From Hanleya hanleyi (Eukaryota > Mollusca > Polyplacophora > Lepidopleurida > Hanleyidae): DNA of 64,000 nt. The stretch's first letter is position 1, and the number at the start of each line of letters is the position of its first letter. This document shows, piece by piece, positions 1 through 10,639 of the stretch. Both the position numbers and the translations under genes were made by a program. Below the pieces are notes generated by a model. That model did not search any database, was not told the DNA's origin, and was given only the letters and a program-made list of their open reading frames with translations. The stretch spans positions 1 through 64,000 of the forward strand of contig JAVTVY010051604.1 in assembly GCA_036873755.1 (NCBI GenBank), given 5' to 3'.

Positions 1-321
1 GAACAGTAAAAGAATCTACGACCAGCTGATCAACCTGGAATATTAACAGCGATATGGAACCACGTCATCAACTGTGACAAATTTGTGGACACATTGAGAA
101 AAGATCACGGGCAAAGGACAACGTCGAACGTCACCAGGACACCGACATCAGGTCGCCGCCTACGCAGTCATTTCTCAAAAGTGGAAGTTTTCACAAGCTA
201 GAACTTTCACAGCAAGTTATCTGAGTTTTATCACACAGAACTGTATGTGTATGTACTACACTGACATTGTGTTTCTTCTATTTGTGACACAACTAGAACG
301 CTTTAAGTGAATATTGGAACT

Positions 322-2163
322 ATGTCCTATTTAGACAACCTCGCTTTGTCTGAATTCTCAGAACTATCTGACACACTTTTAGAGTCGTATACTCTTCAAG
401 GCCCTCCTCTCATAGACAGGCCACCCAGAGTCAGATCCTTAACAGAAAAAGGAAGAGAACAATATGAAGCTTTCCGCGTCCAACATTACTTTCGATTAGA
501 GGAAGCTTGGAAAGTTGTTGAGAACATTCTGACAGAATCTGCTGGTTTGCCAAGTGAAGTGAACTCATTGCGCAAGGCTGAGAAAGAGTTAACTCTCAGT
601 TATGATAAATATTGCAAACTTGCAATGGACTATACTGCCTTTCTGTTAAGAACTGGTACCAGTGTTAGTCAAAATGAGTTGGGCCACAGCCTTTCCATTA
701 ATAAAGATCGGGAAATCTCAGTACAAAAGACTCGTGTAGAAATTGATGATAAAATGCAACGAGCGTTAGAGAGACTGTCACATCCACCTCCATCACACAT
801 TTCTAATCGGTCAGTTCATTCGAATACATCTGCTACAAGTTCTGTTCTCGCAAGGAAACGTGCTAAAGCTGAAGCTGCACGAACACGTGCAGAATATGCA
901 TTCAAAGAATCAGGACTGCGTAAACAACAAGCTTTGGTTACTGCCGAAGCTGCACGTAGACAAGCCGAACTGGACGCAGATATTGATCGGCTTAAACTAG
1001 AAATAGAAGCTGCTGCCGCAGAAGCGGAAGTTCGAGTGTATCAAGCAGCTGGTGAGGGAAGTCAAGGCTCACATCGTAGTCTCGCCGAGCTCTCCATTCC
1101 CATCCAGGATCCATTGGAACGGACCAGACAGTATGTTAATGAACATGCGAGGCCAAACGTGGATACGCAAAATGTACCAGAACGACATGTAGAGACTCCA
1201 TCACCTAGGCCGCTGCCTATGTTTAACCCCCATGCGCCTGTGTACAACCCAACTACTTACAACACTAGTTCTAGGCCTGTAAATCGGGGTTATGGGCGAT
1301 CACCTGATCAAGTAGATGTAGGTCATGCAGTAACGTCCGACCTGACACGATTCTTGCTGAAGAAGGAGCTGCTACTGTCTCGCTTGACTGCATATAATGA
1401 CAAACCAGAAACATACGCTATTTGGAAATCTGGTTTCCGCAACATCATGGATGAACTACAAGTTACTAACACTGAAGAGCTTGACTTGTTAGTGAAGTGG
1501 CTTGGACCCGAGTCTTCCAAGCATGCACTCAGCATTAGGGCATCGAATGTCAGTGACCCTAACAAAGGGCTTGAGAGGATTTGGGCTCGATTGGATGAAC
1601 GCTACGGCTGTCCTGAGATGGTCGAGGCCGCTCTCAAAGAGAGACTGGAGAATTTTCCTAAACTGGGAAACAAAGACAGTAAGAAACTGTACGAACTTTC
1701 AGACTTAGTTGCTGAAATAGAATCAGCGAAGGAAAACCATAGATACAAGTATCTCCTTGCGTATTTTGATTCCTCTTCCGGTGTTCGACCAATCGTCAGT
1801 AAGCTGCCGTACAATATCCAAGAAAAGTGGACGACGGCAGCCCTCAAATATAAGAGACGCTACAGTGTTTCTTTCCCACCGTTCTCTTATTTCGCTGAAT
1901 TTCTCCATGATATCAGCACAGCAAGGAATGACCCTAGCTTTGTGTATGACACTGCTACAACATATCCTGTGAAGAAAGAGAGAGCGATAGGGCATCAGCA
2001 AGCACTAGGAATGCTATTTCTGCCAAGAAGACAGAAATCGTCCCACCAAAGGACAAGGAAATGGAACCAGATAAACGGTGTCCAGTGCACAAGACAAATC
2101 ATTCTCTTAACCAGTGTAAAGGTTTCAAAGCTAAACCTCTTCAGGAGAGAAAACAGCTTTTGA
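322..2163 (+). CDS. gag: BEL/Pao gag N-terminal and central region
   Basis: This frame encodes about 613 residues of the structural polyprotein of the BEL element. The frame is open from a GTG at 307, but the first ATG is at 322, which I take as the start for a eukaryotic gene. Residues about 170-250 are rich in Ala, Glu, Arg and Lys and look like a long coiled coil. Residues about 350-510 match the DUF1759 type of gag domain, with an NDKPETYAIWKSGF core, typical of BEL/Pao elements. A frameshift near 2030 moves the zinc-knuckle region into another frame, so the last 40 or so residues before the stop at 2161-2163 are probably out-of-frame sequence. The protein would coat element RNA in cytoplasmic particles. 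The element assignment is firm; the exact start is inferred. Confidence 0.85.
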   Translation: MSYLDNLALSEFSELSDTLLESYTLQGPPLIDRPPRVRSLTEKGREQYEAFRVQHYFRLEEAWKVVENILTESAGLPSEVNSLRKAEKELTLSYDKYCKLAMDYTAFLLRTGTSVSQNELGHSLSINKDREISVQKTRVEIDDKMQRALERLSHPPPSHISNRSVHSNTSATSSVLARKRAKAEAARTRAEYAFKESGLRKQQALVTAEAARRQAELDADIDRLKLEIEAAAAEAEVRVYQAAGEGSQGSHRSLAELSIPIQDPLERTRQYVNEHARPNVDTQNVPERHVETPSPRPLPMFNPHAPVYNPTTYNTSSRPVNRGYGRSPDQVDVGHAVTSDLTRFLLKKELLLSRLTAYNDKPETYAIWKSGFRNIMDELQVTNTEELDLLVKWLGPESSKHALSIRASNVSDPNKGLERIWARLDERYGCPEMVEAALKERLENFPKLGNKDSKKLYELSDLVAEIESAKENHRYKYLLAYFDSSSGVRPIVSKLPYNIQEKWTTAALKYKRRYSVSFPPFSYFAEFLHDISTARNDPSFVYDTATTYPVKKERAIGHQQALGMLFLPRRQKSSHQRTRKWNQINGVQCTRQIILLTSVKVSKLNLFRRENSF

Positions 2164-2918
2164 AGGACTTTGGTGTATGTTATAGGTGTTGTGCCTCAAG
2201 TAGCCATATGTCTCGTGTTTGCAAGGAGACGGTGAAGTGCGCTGATTGCGGAAGTGAGAAACATCCCACTGCCTTACACGTTCCTGTAGAAAAGACTGAT
2301 GGTAGAACTTTGGCAACCACAATACCTCACGGCGGGGAGAAGGCCTCCTCAGAGTCAACTGAGCCTTCCTCTTCTCCAGTCACATCCAAATGTACCCAGG
2401 TTTGCGAGGAAGGGTTTTCCGGTAAATCCTGTGTCAAAACTATGCTTGTTAGAGTATACCCAGATGGGAGACCAGAGGAGGCAAGGCAGATGTATGCTAT
2501 ACTCGACGATCAAAGCAACATGTCCCTGGCTAAATCAAAGTTTTTCGAACTATTAGACATACATGGTGAGGAATCTCCATACACACTTTCGTCATGTGCA
2601 GGCAGCTTTAAAACGTCCGGCCGGAGAGCCAGTGGTTTCGTCATAGAGAGCCTTGATAGCAGCACAACACTAGATCTTCCAAATTTGATTGAGTGCAATC
2701 AAATACCAGATGTTCGAGAAGAAATTCCAACACCAGAGGTTGCACAAAACTTCAACCATTTGAAGGACATTGCCCAGCATATACCACCATTAGATGAAGA
2801 TGCAGAAATTCTATTATTGATCGGCAGAGACTTACCAGAGAAGCACATCACGTTCTTAGTCAACGGATTGGTCCTCGTCGAAGCCCTTTTGCACAGAAAC
2901 TTTCCCTTGGTTGGGTGA
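2031..2918 (+). CDS. BEL/Pao gag zinc knuckles and aspartic protease, frame-shifted
   Basis: This frame continues the element polyprotein after the frameshift near 2030; the ATG at 2061 is probably internal. The first 80 residues hold Cys/His clusters (CYRCCASSSH, CADCGSEKHP) that fit nucleic-acid-binding knuckles. The protease lies around residues 140-250 of the ATG frame. Its active-site motif is ILDDQSN at about nucleotides 2497-2520, a form seen in BEL/Pao proteases in place of the usual DTG. A second frameshift near 2850 leads to an artificial stop at 2916-2918. The adjacent frame keeps BEL-like coding through 2860-3013 and meets TAA at 3014. Normally the protease would cut the gag-pol polyprotein; here it could not be joined to the RT without suppression of both lesions. 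Confidence 0.85.
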   Translation, partial: TEIVPPKDKEMEPDKRCPVHKTNHSLNQCKGFKAKPLQERKQLLKDFGVCYRCCASSSHMSRVCKETVKCADCGSEKHPTALHVPVEKTDGRTLATTIPHGGEKASSESTEPSSSPVTSKCTQVCEEGFSGKSCVKTMLVRVYPDGRPEEARQMYAILDDQSNMSLAKSKFFELLDIHGEESPYTLSSCAGSFKTSGRRASGFVIESLDSSTTLDLPNLIECNQIPDVREEIPTPEVAQNFNHLKDIAQHIPPLDEDAEILLLIGRDLPEKHITFLVNGLVLVEALLHRNFPLVG

Positions 2919-3169
2919 TTGTTGGAGAAGCTTGCCTAGGAAAGGCACATAAACCAGATTTCATCAATGTCAACAAAACCAATGTGTTGAGAAATGGGCG
3001 TCCTTCGATTTTCTAATCATGTTCGAATGAATTCAATATAAGGATAAATCCCTCTGGTGTAAGTAGCAGACATGGAGAATCTTCAATCCAGTCAATCTTT
3101 CAGATTGGTAGCTGTGATCAGCTCGGTGATACCGTCTTTGAAAGACACAAGGACGATGACAAAACTGGA
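2860..3169 (+). pseudogene. BEL/Pao protease-RT linker, broken
   Basis: Coding similarity continues in a second frame from about 2860 through the motif GWVIVGEACLG to a TAA at 3014-3016. The next 150 bases have several stops in all plus frames before the RT frame opens at 3170. This is the most damaged stretch of the internal region. It would have linked the protease to the reverse transcriptase. Confidence 0.6.
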
Positions 3170-3643
3170 ATGTCAATTGAAGATAAAGAATTTCTACAGA
3201 TCATGGACAATGATTTCCAAAGAGACTTACAGGGGAATTGGATAGCGCCTCTTCCTTTTCGTTCTCCAAGGCCACGCTTACCAAACAATAAGCCACAGGC
3301 TCTAAAACGAGCAATGACACTGGATCACAGCCTCAAGAAAAATCCAGAGAAAAGAAAGCATTTCACCACATTCATGGAACGAGTGTTGGAGAATGGACAC
3401 GCTGAATTAGCGCATCCTTTGAAGCAAAATGAAGAATGTTGGTACCTTCCAATCTTTGGGGTATACCATCCCAAAAAACCGAATCAGATACGAGCGGTAT
3501 TCGACTCTTCAGCTCCATACGATGGTATATCACTGAATGATGTCCTGCTGACAGGGCCTGACTTGACTAACTCTCTCCTAGGCATACTTCTTCGTTTCCG
3601 AAAAGAACCAGTAGCAATGATGCCTGATAAAACAAATGTTTGA
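3170..3643 (+). CDS. pol: BEL/Pao reverse transcriptase, N-terminal fingers and palm
   Basis: This 157-residue frame holds the first RT blocks: a basic segment ending in WYLPIFGVYHPKKPNQIR, then RAVFDSSAPYDGISLNDVLLTGPD, a BEL-type RT signature (quoted here in two parts only as a marker). The frame ends within the block that should carry the first catalytic Asp, where a small deletion near 3625-3636 shifts the frame. The ATG at 3170 is an accident of the frame and not a true start. The product would have been part of the pol polyprotein that copies element RNA in the particle. Confidence 0.85.
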   Translation: MSIEDKEFLQIMDNDFQRDLQGNWIAPLPFRSPRPRLPNNKPQALKRAMTLDHSLKKNPEKRKHFTTFMERVLENGHAELAHPLKQNEECWYLPIFGVYHPKKPNQIRAVFDSSAPYDGISLNDVLLTGPDLTNSLLGILLRFRKEPVAMMPDKTNV

Positions 3644-6488
3644 TTGTTTCTCTGTGAGAGAGGATCATAGAAATTTCCTCAGATTTCTGTGGTATCGCAA
3701 CAATGATCCTGACCAACAGCTGGTGGAGTACAGGATGCGCGTACATGTATTCGGCAATAGTCCGTCACCTGCTGTGGCCACTTACGGGCTACGGAAGACT
3801 GCTCAACTTGGCGAAGATGAATTCGGCACAGACATGAGGCAGTTTGTAGAGAGGAACTTCTACGTCGACGATGGACTGGTTTCCCTTCCCACAGCAAGAC
3901 AGGCTGTAGATCTGATGCAGAGAACCCAACTAGCATTGTCGTCGAAAGATAACCTGAGGTTACACAAGATCGCTTCAAACAACAAAGAAGTCATGTCTGC
4001 TTTTCCTGTTGATGACCATGCCCAAAACCTGAAAGAAGTTGACTTGGGTACCGATATGCTTCCACTCCAACGCAGCCTTGGACTTATCTGGGATTTGGAA
4101 TTAGATACCTTCATGTTCCAGAAAACCACTGAAGAGAAACCTTACACCAAGCGAGGTGTCTTGTCGATTGTGAATAGTCTCTTCGATCCTTTGGGTTTCC
4201 TCGCACCGGTGGTAATTCAAGGTAAAATGTTCCTTAGAGACTTGATGTCCAATGGCAAGAACTGGGACGAGCCTTTACCTGTTGAACATCAAGCCAACTG
4301 GGACGACTGGAGACAATCCTTGAAATACATTGAAACACTCCAGATACCACGGACATATGCAGGTACTTCATTTGAAGAAATCGTCCATAGTGAACTCCAC
4401 ATCTTTTCCGATGCATCTGAGAAAGCCATCGCCGCCGTCGCGTATCTCAAGACCACCGACAGTGATGGTGATCAGAGACTGGGATTTGTTCTTGGGAAAG
4501 CCAAAGTTGCTCCAACGCATGGACACACTATTCCACGACTAGAACTCTGTGCGGCAGTTTTGGCTGCCGAAATCGCTGACATGATATCCAACCATCTGGA
4601 TATGAAACCGGACTCCATCCACTTTTACACTGACAGTAAAGTCATTCTGGGGTATATCCACAATGAAACCAGAAGGTTTCATGTGTACGTCTGTAACCGA
4701 GTGGACCGCATTAGACGAAGTTCTTCATCACACCAGTGGACATATGTATCCACCAACATGAACCCGGCTGATCAAGCAACAAGATCATTACCCGCTGCTC
4801 AAATTCTTGGAAGTACATGGTTGACCGGTCCAGCACACATTCTGAAAGAGAAAGACCGACACGACGACTCATTCCCCTTGGTCAGTCCAGACACCGACCA
4901 AGAAATAAAGCCGCATGTCAGCGTTAGGACAACGAATGTGTCACTGAAGGCTTCACTTGGATGTCATCGGTTTGAGAGGTTTTCCCAATGTAGAAAATTG
5001 GTGAAAACAATCGCGAATCTGAAACATGTAGCTCTCAACTATCACGAAAACAACAAGTGTAAAGGATGGCATATATGTCCAAAGTCCAAAACAGTTACAG
5101 CCTACAAGGAAGCCGAATCTCTTATCATCAGAGAAGCACAACAAGTATTCCAAGAAGAAATACGATGCATTCTGGTCAAAACGTCACTGCCTCGGGGCAG
5201 TCCACTCTTCTCTCTGGATCCCTTCATCGACACAAATGGGATACTTCGTGTAGGCGGTCGCCTTCGTAGAGCAAATTTGAGCGTCAACGAAAAGCATCCA
5301 ATTATCATCCCAGCAAGACATCATATTGCGACCCTACTTATTCGCCATTATCACCAGGAGGTGAGACATCAAGGTCGGCACTTCACTGAGGGTGCTATTC
5401 GTGCTGCAGGATATTGGATAATTGGAGGCAAACGCCTTATTTCGTCGCTTATCCATTCATGTGTCACATGCTGTAAATTACGTGGGAGACGAGAACACCA
5501 GAAGATGGCGGACCTGCCTTCTGATCGCCTGAAACCAGGGCCAGCTTTCAGTCATGTTGGAGTCGACACCTTCGGACCATGGTCAGTTGTCTCACGTCGA
5601 ACTAGAGGTGGCCAGGCCAACAGCAAGAGGTGGGCGATTCTCTTCACATGCCTTGCTTCAAGAGGAATACATATCGAGGTAATCGAAGAGATGAGTGCAT
5701 CCTGCTTTATCAACGCTCTTCGTCGATTTATAGCTATTCGGGGCAAAGTTACAGAGTTCCGCTCTGATAGAGGAACTAACTTTGTCGGATCCGTTAATGA
5801 CCTGAAAATCAACGCTGTCAACGTCGAAGATGGTGTAGTCAAGGATTTCCTGTACAACAATCAAGTTGTGTGGACTTTCAATCCTCCCCACTCATCTCAT
5901 ATGGGCGGGGTCTGGGAGAGGATGATTGGGATCACACGTCGTATCCTGGACTCCATCATATCTGAACACGGTTCAAAGAACATGACCCATGAAGTATTGA
6001 CCACCTTTATGGCAGAAGTCTGTGCAATAGTAAATGCACGCCCGGTTGTTCCTGTTTCATCCGACCCTGATTCTCCAGACATATTGTCGCCATCGACTTT
6101 GCTCACTCTAAAGACGGATCATGTCACTGCTCCTGATGAGACCTTTGATCTGAAAGACCTGTACAAGTCCCAGTGGAGACGGGTTCAAGTACTGGCTGAT
6201 ATGTTCTGGACACGGTGGAGACGAGAGTATCTTCAGTCTTTACAAGGCCGCCGCAAATGGCAAGAGGACCGCCGCAGTGTTACGCGAGGTGATGTTGTGC
6301 TCCAAAAGGAGAAGGATGTACAACGGAACGAATGGCCAATTGGTTTGATAACGAACGCCCTCCCTGGAGAAGATAGGAAAGTCCGGAAAGCCGTTATCCG
6401 GGTTGTCAGGGGTGGAAAGACTGTAGAGTATACTCGTCCTATTACAGAAATGATAGTGCTATTAGCCAAAGATTCTATTGAGAAGTGA
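3636..6488 (+). CDS. pol: BEL/Pao pol: RT palm, RNase H, integrase
   Basis: This is the longest open frame in the window, 950 codons without a stop. The RT catalytic motif FYVDDG is at about residues 74-79. The Pao-type conserved region (KRGVLSIVNSLFDPLGFLAP) is at about 172-191. RNase H follows, with FSDAS near 255 and YTDSK near 329. The integrase HHCC zinc region is at about 563-617, its catalytic Asp, Asp and Glu lie in VDTFG (near 642), SDRGTN (near 709) and GGVWERM (near 755), and a DUF5641-like C-terminal domain occupies about 850-945. All catalytic residues are present, which suggests recent activity. The ATG at 3636 is an internal codon reached after the upstream frameshift. The stop lies about 100 bases before the 3' LTR. 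Confidence 0.95.
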   Translation: MFDCFSVREDHRNFLRFLWYRNNDPDQQLVEYRMRVHVFGNSPSPAVATYGLRKTAQLGEDEFGTDMRQFVERNFYVDDGLVSLPTARQAVDLMQRTQLALSSKDNLRLHKIASNNKEVMSAFPVDDHAQNLKEVDLGTDMLPLQRSLGLIWDLELDTFMFQKTTEEKPYTKRGVLSIVNSLFDPLGFLAPVVIQGKMFLRDLMSNGKNWDEPLPVEHQANWDDWRQSLKYIETLQIPRTYAGTSFEEIVHSELHIFSDASEKAIAAVAYLKTTDSDGDQRLGFVLGKAKVAPTHGHTIPRLELCAAVLAAEIADMISNHLDMKPDSIHFYTDSKVILGYIHNETRRFHVYVCNRVDRIRRSSSSHQWTYVSTNMNPADQATRSLPAAQILGSTWLTGPAHILKEKDRHDDSFPLVSPDTDQEIKPHVSVRTTNVSLKASLGCHRFERFSQCRKLVKTIANLKHVALNYHENNKCKGWHICPKSKTVTAYKEAESLIIREAQQVFQEEIRCILVKTSLPRGSPLFSLDPFIDTNGILRVGGRLRRANLSVNEKHPIIIPARHHIATLLIRHYHQEVRHQGRHFTEGAIRAAGYWIIGGKRLISSLIHSCVTCCKLRGRREHQKMADLPSDRLKPGPAFSHVGVDTFGPWSVVSRRTRGGQANSKRWAILFTCLASRGIHIEVIEEMSASCFINALRRFIAIRGKVTEFRSDRGTNFVGSVNDLKINAVNVEDGVVKDFLYNNQVVWTFNPPHSSHMGGVWERMIGITRRILDSIISEHGSKNMTHEVLTTFMAEVCAIVNARPVVPVSSDPDSPDILSPSTLLTLKTDHVTAPDETFDLKDLYKSQWRRVQVLADMFWTRWRREYLQSLQGRRKWQEDRRSVTRGDVVLQKEKDVQRNEWPIGLITNALPGEDRKVRKAVIRVVRGGKTVEYTRPITEMIVLLAKDSIEK

Positions 6489-6590
6489 ACCAAAAACTGT
6501 TGAGTCCACATCACTGAAAACACTACCGTGTAATTCGTGTCGGACATGTAAGTTATAGTGTGAGATCTAATCAAGATCTCAGACGGGGAG

Positions 6591-7400
6591 TGTACTGTTA
6601 CACCCGTAACAGTGTGCAAGCTCATGCATATTCAGTGATTAATTTAGGAACTCTTCTGTGTTCGAAGGTTCGTTCGTTTTCATCATCAGTGAAAGTGACA
6701 TCGGACTCCTGTTGTGCTCGACGGACGTCGCTCTTTTAATTTCCTTTATTTGTTTGATCCTGCTTCAACCACGATGTAAGTAAGCATTATCTTCTCGCTG
6801 TGTTTGACATTATGAACTATCGTTGCTGTCATGAAAGACTGACAATGACATTACTACAGTGTACAGCTGAAGACATCCTAGCAGCGCACGTGTTTACATT
6901 TTCACTGTGCTAACTTTTCCGAACTATTCCATTATCCTCTCCTCATTAAACACTTGATTTACAAGTTACTAAGACATTTCAGATAGTAATCGCTAAGTTT
7001 TGAATTGTCCTGTTTACATTACGCGTTTCTTATAACTTAGTCATTTCCATGATTCCCGCGCCTTTACTGAGCCTGCCATAATCCCTGCCACAGACTGTTT
7101 ACCACACTGTTTCGCGTAGTAATACACCTCTTTTGAGTCTTAAAGTCGTGCACCGGTCGCTCTGGTGAAAGTAGTCCGGCTTATTTCTGGCAGGGTTTTT
7201 TTCATGTAAAGTATGAAAATGATAGCAGATTGCCTGTGAAATGATTGCTGGTTGTAATAGCATTCTTATGTTACTTTTTTATTTTTCCTTTGCAGTCTTT
7301 TACCCTCTTACCTTGTGGAAGAGTTTTGATGAATAAACAACTTTGAATCAAGGCATAGGGTTATCTGTCTGTCAATTACCTCCGGGCATGGAGCAGAACA
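6591..7400 (+). repeat. 3' long terminal repeat of the BEL element
   Basis: The LTR starts with TGTACTGTTACACCC directly after the purine-rich GACGGGGAG and ends in GAGCAGAACA, giving TG...CA ends and a length of about 810 bp. A poly(A)-signal-like AATAAA lies at 7332-7337, in the position expected for the R region. The GAACA at the window start supports the right boundary. The left boundary could be 6596 (TGTTACACCC) instead; I prefer 6591 because it abuts the purine tract. Confidence 0.75.
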
Positions 7401-8990
7401 TCCATTGTCAACACAATAGTGCTTGTTTCATGTATTAACTAGATACAGTTGTTGTTGATGTGTGGTGGTTGACAGTCATTTGTGAAGACATCATTACCAA
7501 TCTTTATTATAATTATTGATATATATTCTTATCTGCCATTGTTAAATACTGCTGATGTCTGTTGAAAAATCAGTGAACATTACAGGCAAGTATGCATAAA
7601 TTCAGCAAAAACTGAGTAGTGTCGTGGGGGTATAGTTCTTGGGCGGGGGTGTATTTGAATAGATAATCTAGGCAACTTGAAAAATCTGAACTTCCCATTC
7701 ATTTACAGTTAGTCTATCAGGTAATCGTGTCCAAGTTTATTAAACTGCTGTTTGAATACTTGTTGCCATTAACAGCAGGATTAATTATCATTTGAGCTGT
7801 TATCACCAATGATGGTTGGGCATAGTTGCTGCTTCTGGCCATTGTTCAGTGTGTGACAGTCATTGCTATACACGAGTGTCGATTGGTCGACATAGACTGT
7901 AGTTGTCATCCATTCCATGGTCTTTAACCAGACTTGTAAATCTGTTTTTGTTGAAAGCTTGTTGCCCATTTCAGATGGTTGCTATCAATAATATTTATAG
8001 TGGCAGGCATTCGGTTGTCGCCATTGGCAATTGTTTATTGTTGCGCCCACACAATTGTTGCTATCTCTTCACATCAGACGCTTAATGCTGCTGTCATTGC
8101 TGGCATATATGTACAACTATCATAATTGCGTGGTACCAGTGTAATTATTTCCAACAATTGTTGCCATCAGCTGCATAGTCTTTCATCGGACTCGTATTGC
8201 TGTTAGTATTGATTAGTTGCGCATAGCAAAATAACTATCAGAATTGTTCAATTTCGGCATTGCTATTGCTAGATATTACTATTGATAAACTTGTGACAGT
8301 GTTGCCAATCGACAATGCAATAAATATACACTGATTCAGAATAGGCCAAAAGACACCACTGCCCAGGAGCGATGCATAGCTCTGCACTGTTCGGGTAGTC
8401 GACAGGTTTTGGGTGATTATAACAGAATCAACTGAGACCCTTCTTATCAGCGGCCACGATTAGTCATAGTCCCTCGAGAGAGGGGTGTGGGTGTCGTGGT
8501 GGCATTCATTAACTCGGGTCGTGTGGTTTGCCATTGGACCTTATTCATCAGTTTTATAGCAACGCTCTGATCAGTAATGGTGGTACCATTTACCTATTAG
8601 GCATTGAATTAGGTCTAACATTTTATAACCTGGAACATCTTAAATTCTGCATTTGCTCAATTATCTTAAATTGGAGTTTACTCTTAAATTTATTGTGCAT
8701 GTTGTAAATTTGGAGTAAGTTATCAATTCTTAATCAGGCTGGTATATTAGCTAGTGGGACTTGGGCCTGTATACATCACCCGATTCATTAGAATTAACTT
8801 TAGACTTGCGATTATTTGGATAGGTTGTGGGTAATATTGTTAACATCTCTCCCACCATTTCCTGTCGGCATTTTCGTCGCGGCATTGTCTACCCATTGGC
8901 GTCTGTGGTTCTCCGCGTGATTGCTCGCTGTGTTTCTGTACTTTGCGTGGTCTTAGTCGGCTGTTCTGTGCATTTGTCATCTTTGAAATG
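7401..8990. other. Unassigned intergenic or decayed repeat sequence
   Basis: No gene is supported. From 7480 to 8340 the sequence is rich in TTGTT, ATTGTTG and TTGCCAT runs and looks like degenerate simple sequence. From 8340 to 8990 the composition changes and the stretch may be the leader or LTR of the Gypsy-like element that follows, but no matching second LTR was found. Confidence 0.4.
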
Positions 8991-8995
8991 ACAAA

Positions 8996-10560
8996 ATGGA
9001 TTCACGGAATCCACCTTGCTGAAACAGGACAGGATGCGTGCCGATATCACAACAGAGATTGGAGGCCTTTATTCATCTTTACAATACTCAGAGGGCTCAG
9101 TTAAAAATAGCATGGACAACTTTGGTATCGACTGGGAGTCCAGACAAGGACATTTTGTATCCAAAATGGATAAAAGATTTCAGGACTGGAAGTCCAGGCG
9201 GGAACTTTTTGAATCCAGAATGGATAAAAAAATTCAGGAAATGCAATCGAGGTTGGATGACAAATGACGACAAAATTGTTATAGACAATGGTGACAAATA
9301 AAGATAAAGAGGGATCCAATAATGACCCCGGCCACGACACGAAGCTTCCCTCTCATGTAGATAATTGGGATGGGGGGAGGAGTGCACTGCATATGGGCCA
9401 CTCAAGTATGGGGAGACAGTTTAAACAATCAGACAGTACACTATGGACCATTGATTTATTTCCCCGGGGCCGACCACGACAAGATGACTATATTAGTCGC
9501 ATGGAGAAGAATATTCCAGAGTCTGGATTTTATGGGACAGGGCGACCCCCCCCCCCCGGGTTTGACCCTTGTATGAAACAGAATGACACTCGTAATCTGG
9601 CTAGTGGAGATGGTGGATTTGCCAGCGTATCTCGTTCCCCTTGAAGGGGGCAGGGCCGGTTGCCGGTTATACTGGTACAGGCTTCGCCACTCCCTCAGGC
9701 CAGCATCAAATGTTAAATACTGGAATTGATCCAGGAGTCCCTACATCTTCAGGACAGCCTGTGCATAGAGAGGCAGGAATTCCATCAGGGCACCCGAGGG
9801 CACCCTTGCTCCCATGGGGAGAGGGACGATCTAATGAGGGTGTGACTAATACCACTCCGATACCAAATAAGGGGAATCATCAACTGAGTGGCATTCAGAT
9901 GCCTTTGGAGATGTATGTCGGTACTGAGGTCTCGCAACCTCTAACCCACATGCAGTCTAAGTTGACAGTTACTTTTGGGCGGCCCCCTACCCCCTCGGGA
10001 AACATAGAGGCGCGGGGGGAGGAAGGGTGAGTTTCGCTCAATGGCTGTGGGCGGGCGTTCGTCTGAGGGAATGCGAAATGTAAAAAGATGTGGGACACTC
10101 TTGGGGTACCAGGTGAGTCCATCACCCAGCCTCCCGTCGACGGAGGTGGAGGCGGCCATGAGCCTAGAATACCGGGTGGTGTCAAAGAGCCTACAATAAG
10201 GGGAGGGACCGTTCCAAAACAAAAGTCCTCGGGCACGATTCCCCTATCAATGGGAAGCGGAACAAACGTAGGGACATCTGTGAACATCCGGTAGTCATCA
10301 GTGAAAAAGTCGTGATCGCGGGTTCCCGAGTATGGGGAGTCGGACCACAATTGGGGGCCTCTGACGTTCGTGGGACACGAGAAGTGAAAAATCCCACGTC
10401 CACGGATGGTTTCGTACATGGGGGAGGGACAGCCCTTGGTCAAAGATCCATGATGACGAGTTCCCTTCTACGGGGAATCCGTCCACCCATGGGCGCAGCT
10501 GACATTCGTGAGTCTCGGGACGAGGAGGACTCCAATACCATCAAATATTTTGTACGGTGA
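8996..10560 (+). pseudogene. Gag-like region of the Gypsy-like element, multiply frame-shifted
   Basis: A frame opening at ATG 8996 breaks after a few codons and continues in the frame of 9016-9267, which repeats a motif of the type K-M-D-K-+-F/I-Q-D/E-x-x-S-R and reads as a heptad-like, charged segment. Downstream, several overlapping frames (9288-9644, 9641-10030) are rich in Gly, Pro, Ser and Thr without a known domain. A 12-base C run near 9548-9559 marks one likely slippage site. The GC content is higher than in the flanks, as in coding repeats. The gag assignment rests on position upstream of the integrase tail and is tentative. Confidence 0.35.
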
Positions 10561-10639
10561 AGAGTCAGATTACACATTTGGTTAACGGTCACGCTGGGGA
10601 CAAATGGTGGTTTGTATTACGCCATGTCTGCGGTTCGCC

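Larger units (their letters stand above)
1..7400 (+). mobile_element. BEL/Pao LTR retrotransposon, nearly complete, 5' LTR outside the window
   Basis: The domain order on the plus strand is gag with a DUF1759-like region, CCHC knuckles, aspartic protease, reverse transcriptase, Pao-type linker, RNase H, HHCC integrase and a DUF5641-like tail, which is the BEL/Pao order. A polypurine stretch (GACGGGGAG) ends at 6590 and a putative 3' LTR runs from TG at 6591 to CA at 7400. The window opens with GAACA, the same five bases that end the 3' LTR, so the 5' LTR probably ends at base 5. The internal region would then be 6-6590. No clear tRNA primer site was recognised just after base 5. The reading frame is broken near 2030, 2850, 3014 and 3630, so this copy is not autonomous, though decay is light. 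Target duplications cannot be tested because the left flank is missing. Confidence 0.93.

Noticed and set aside
9895..10443. 182-codon minus-strand frame
   Set aside because: It is antisense to the GC-rich Gypsy-like region and has no domain; it is a shadow of that composition.
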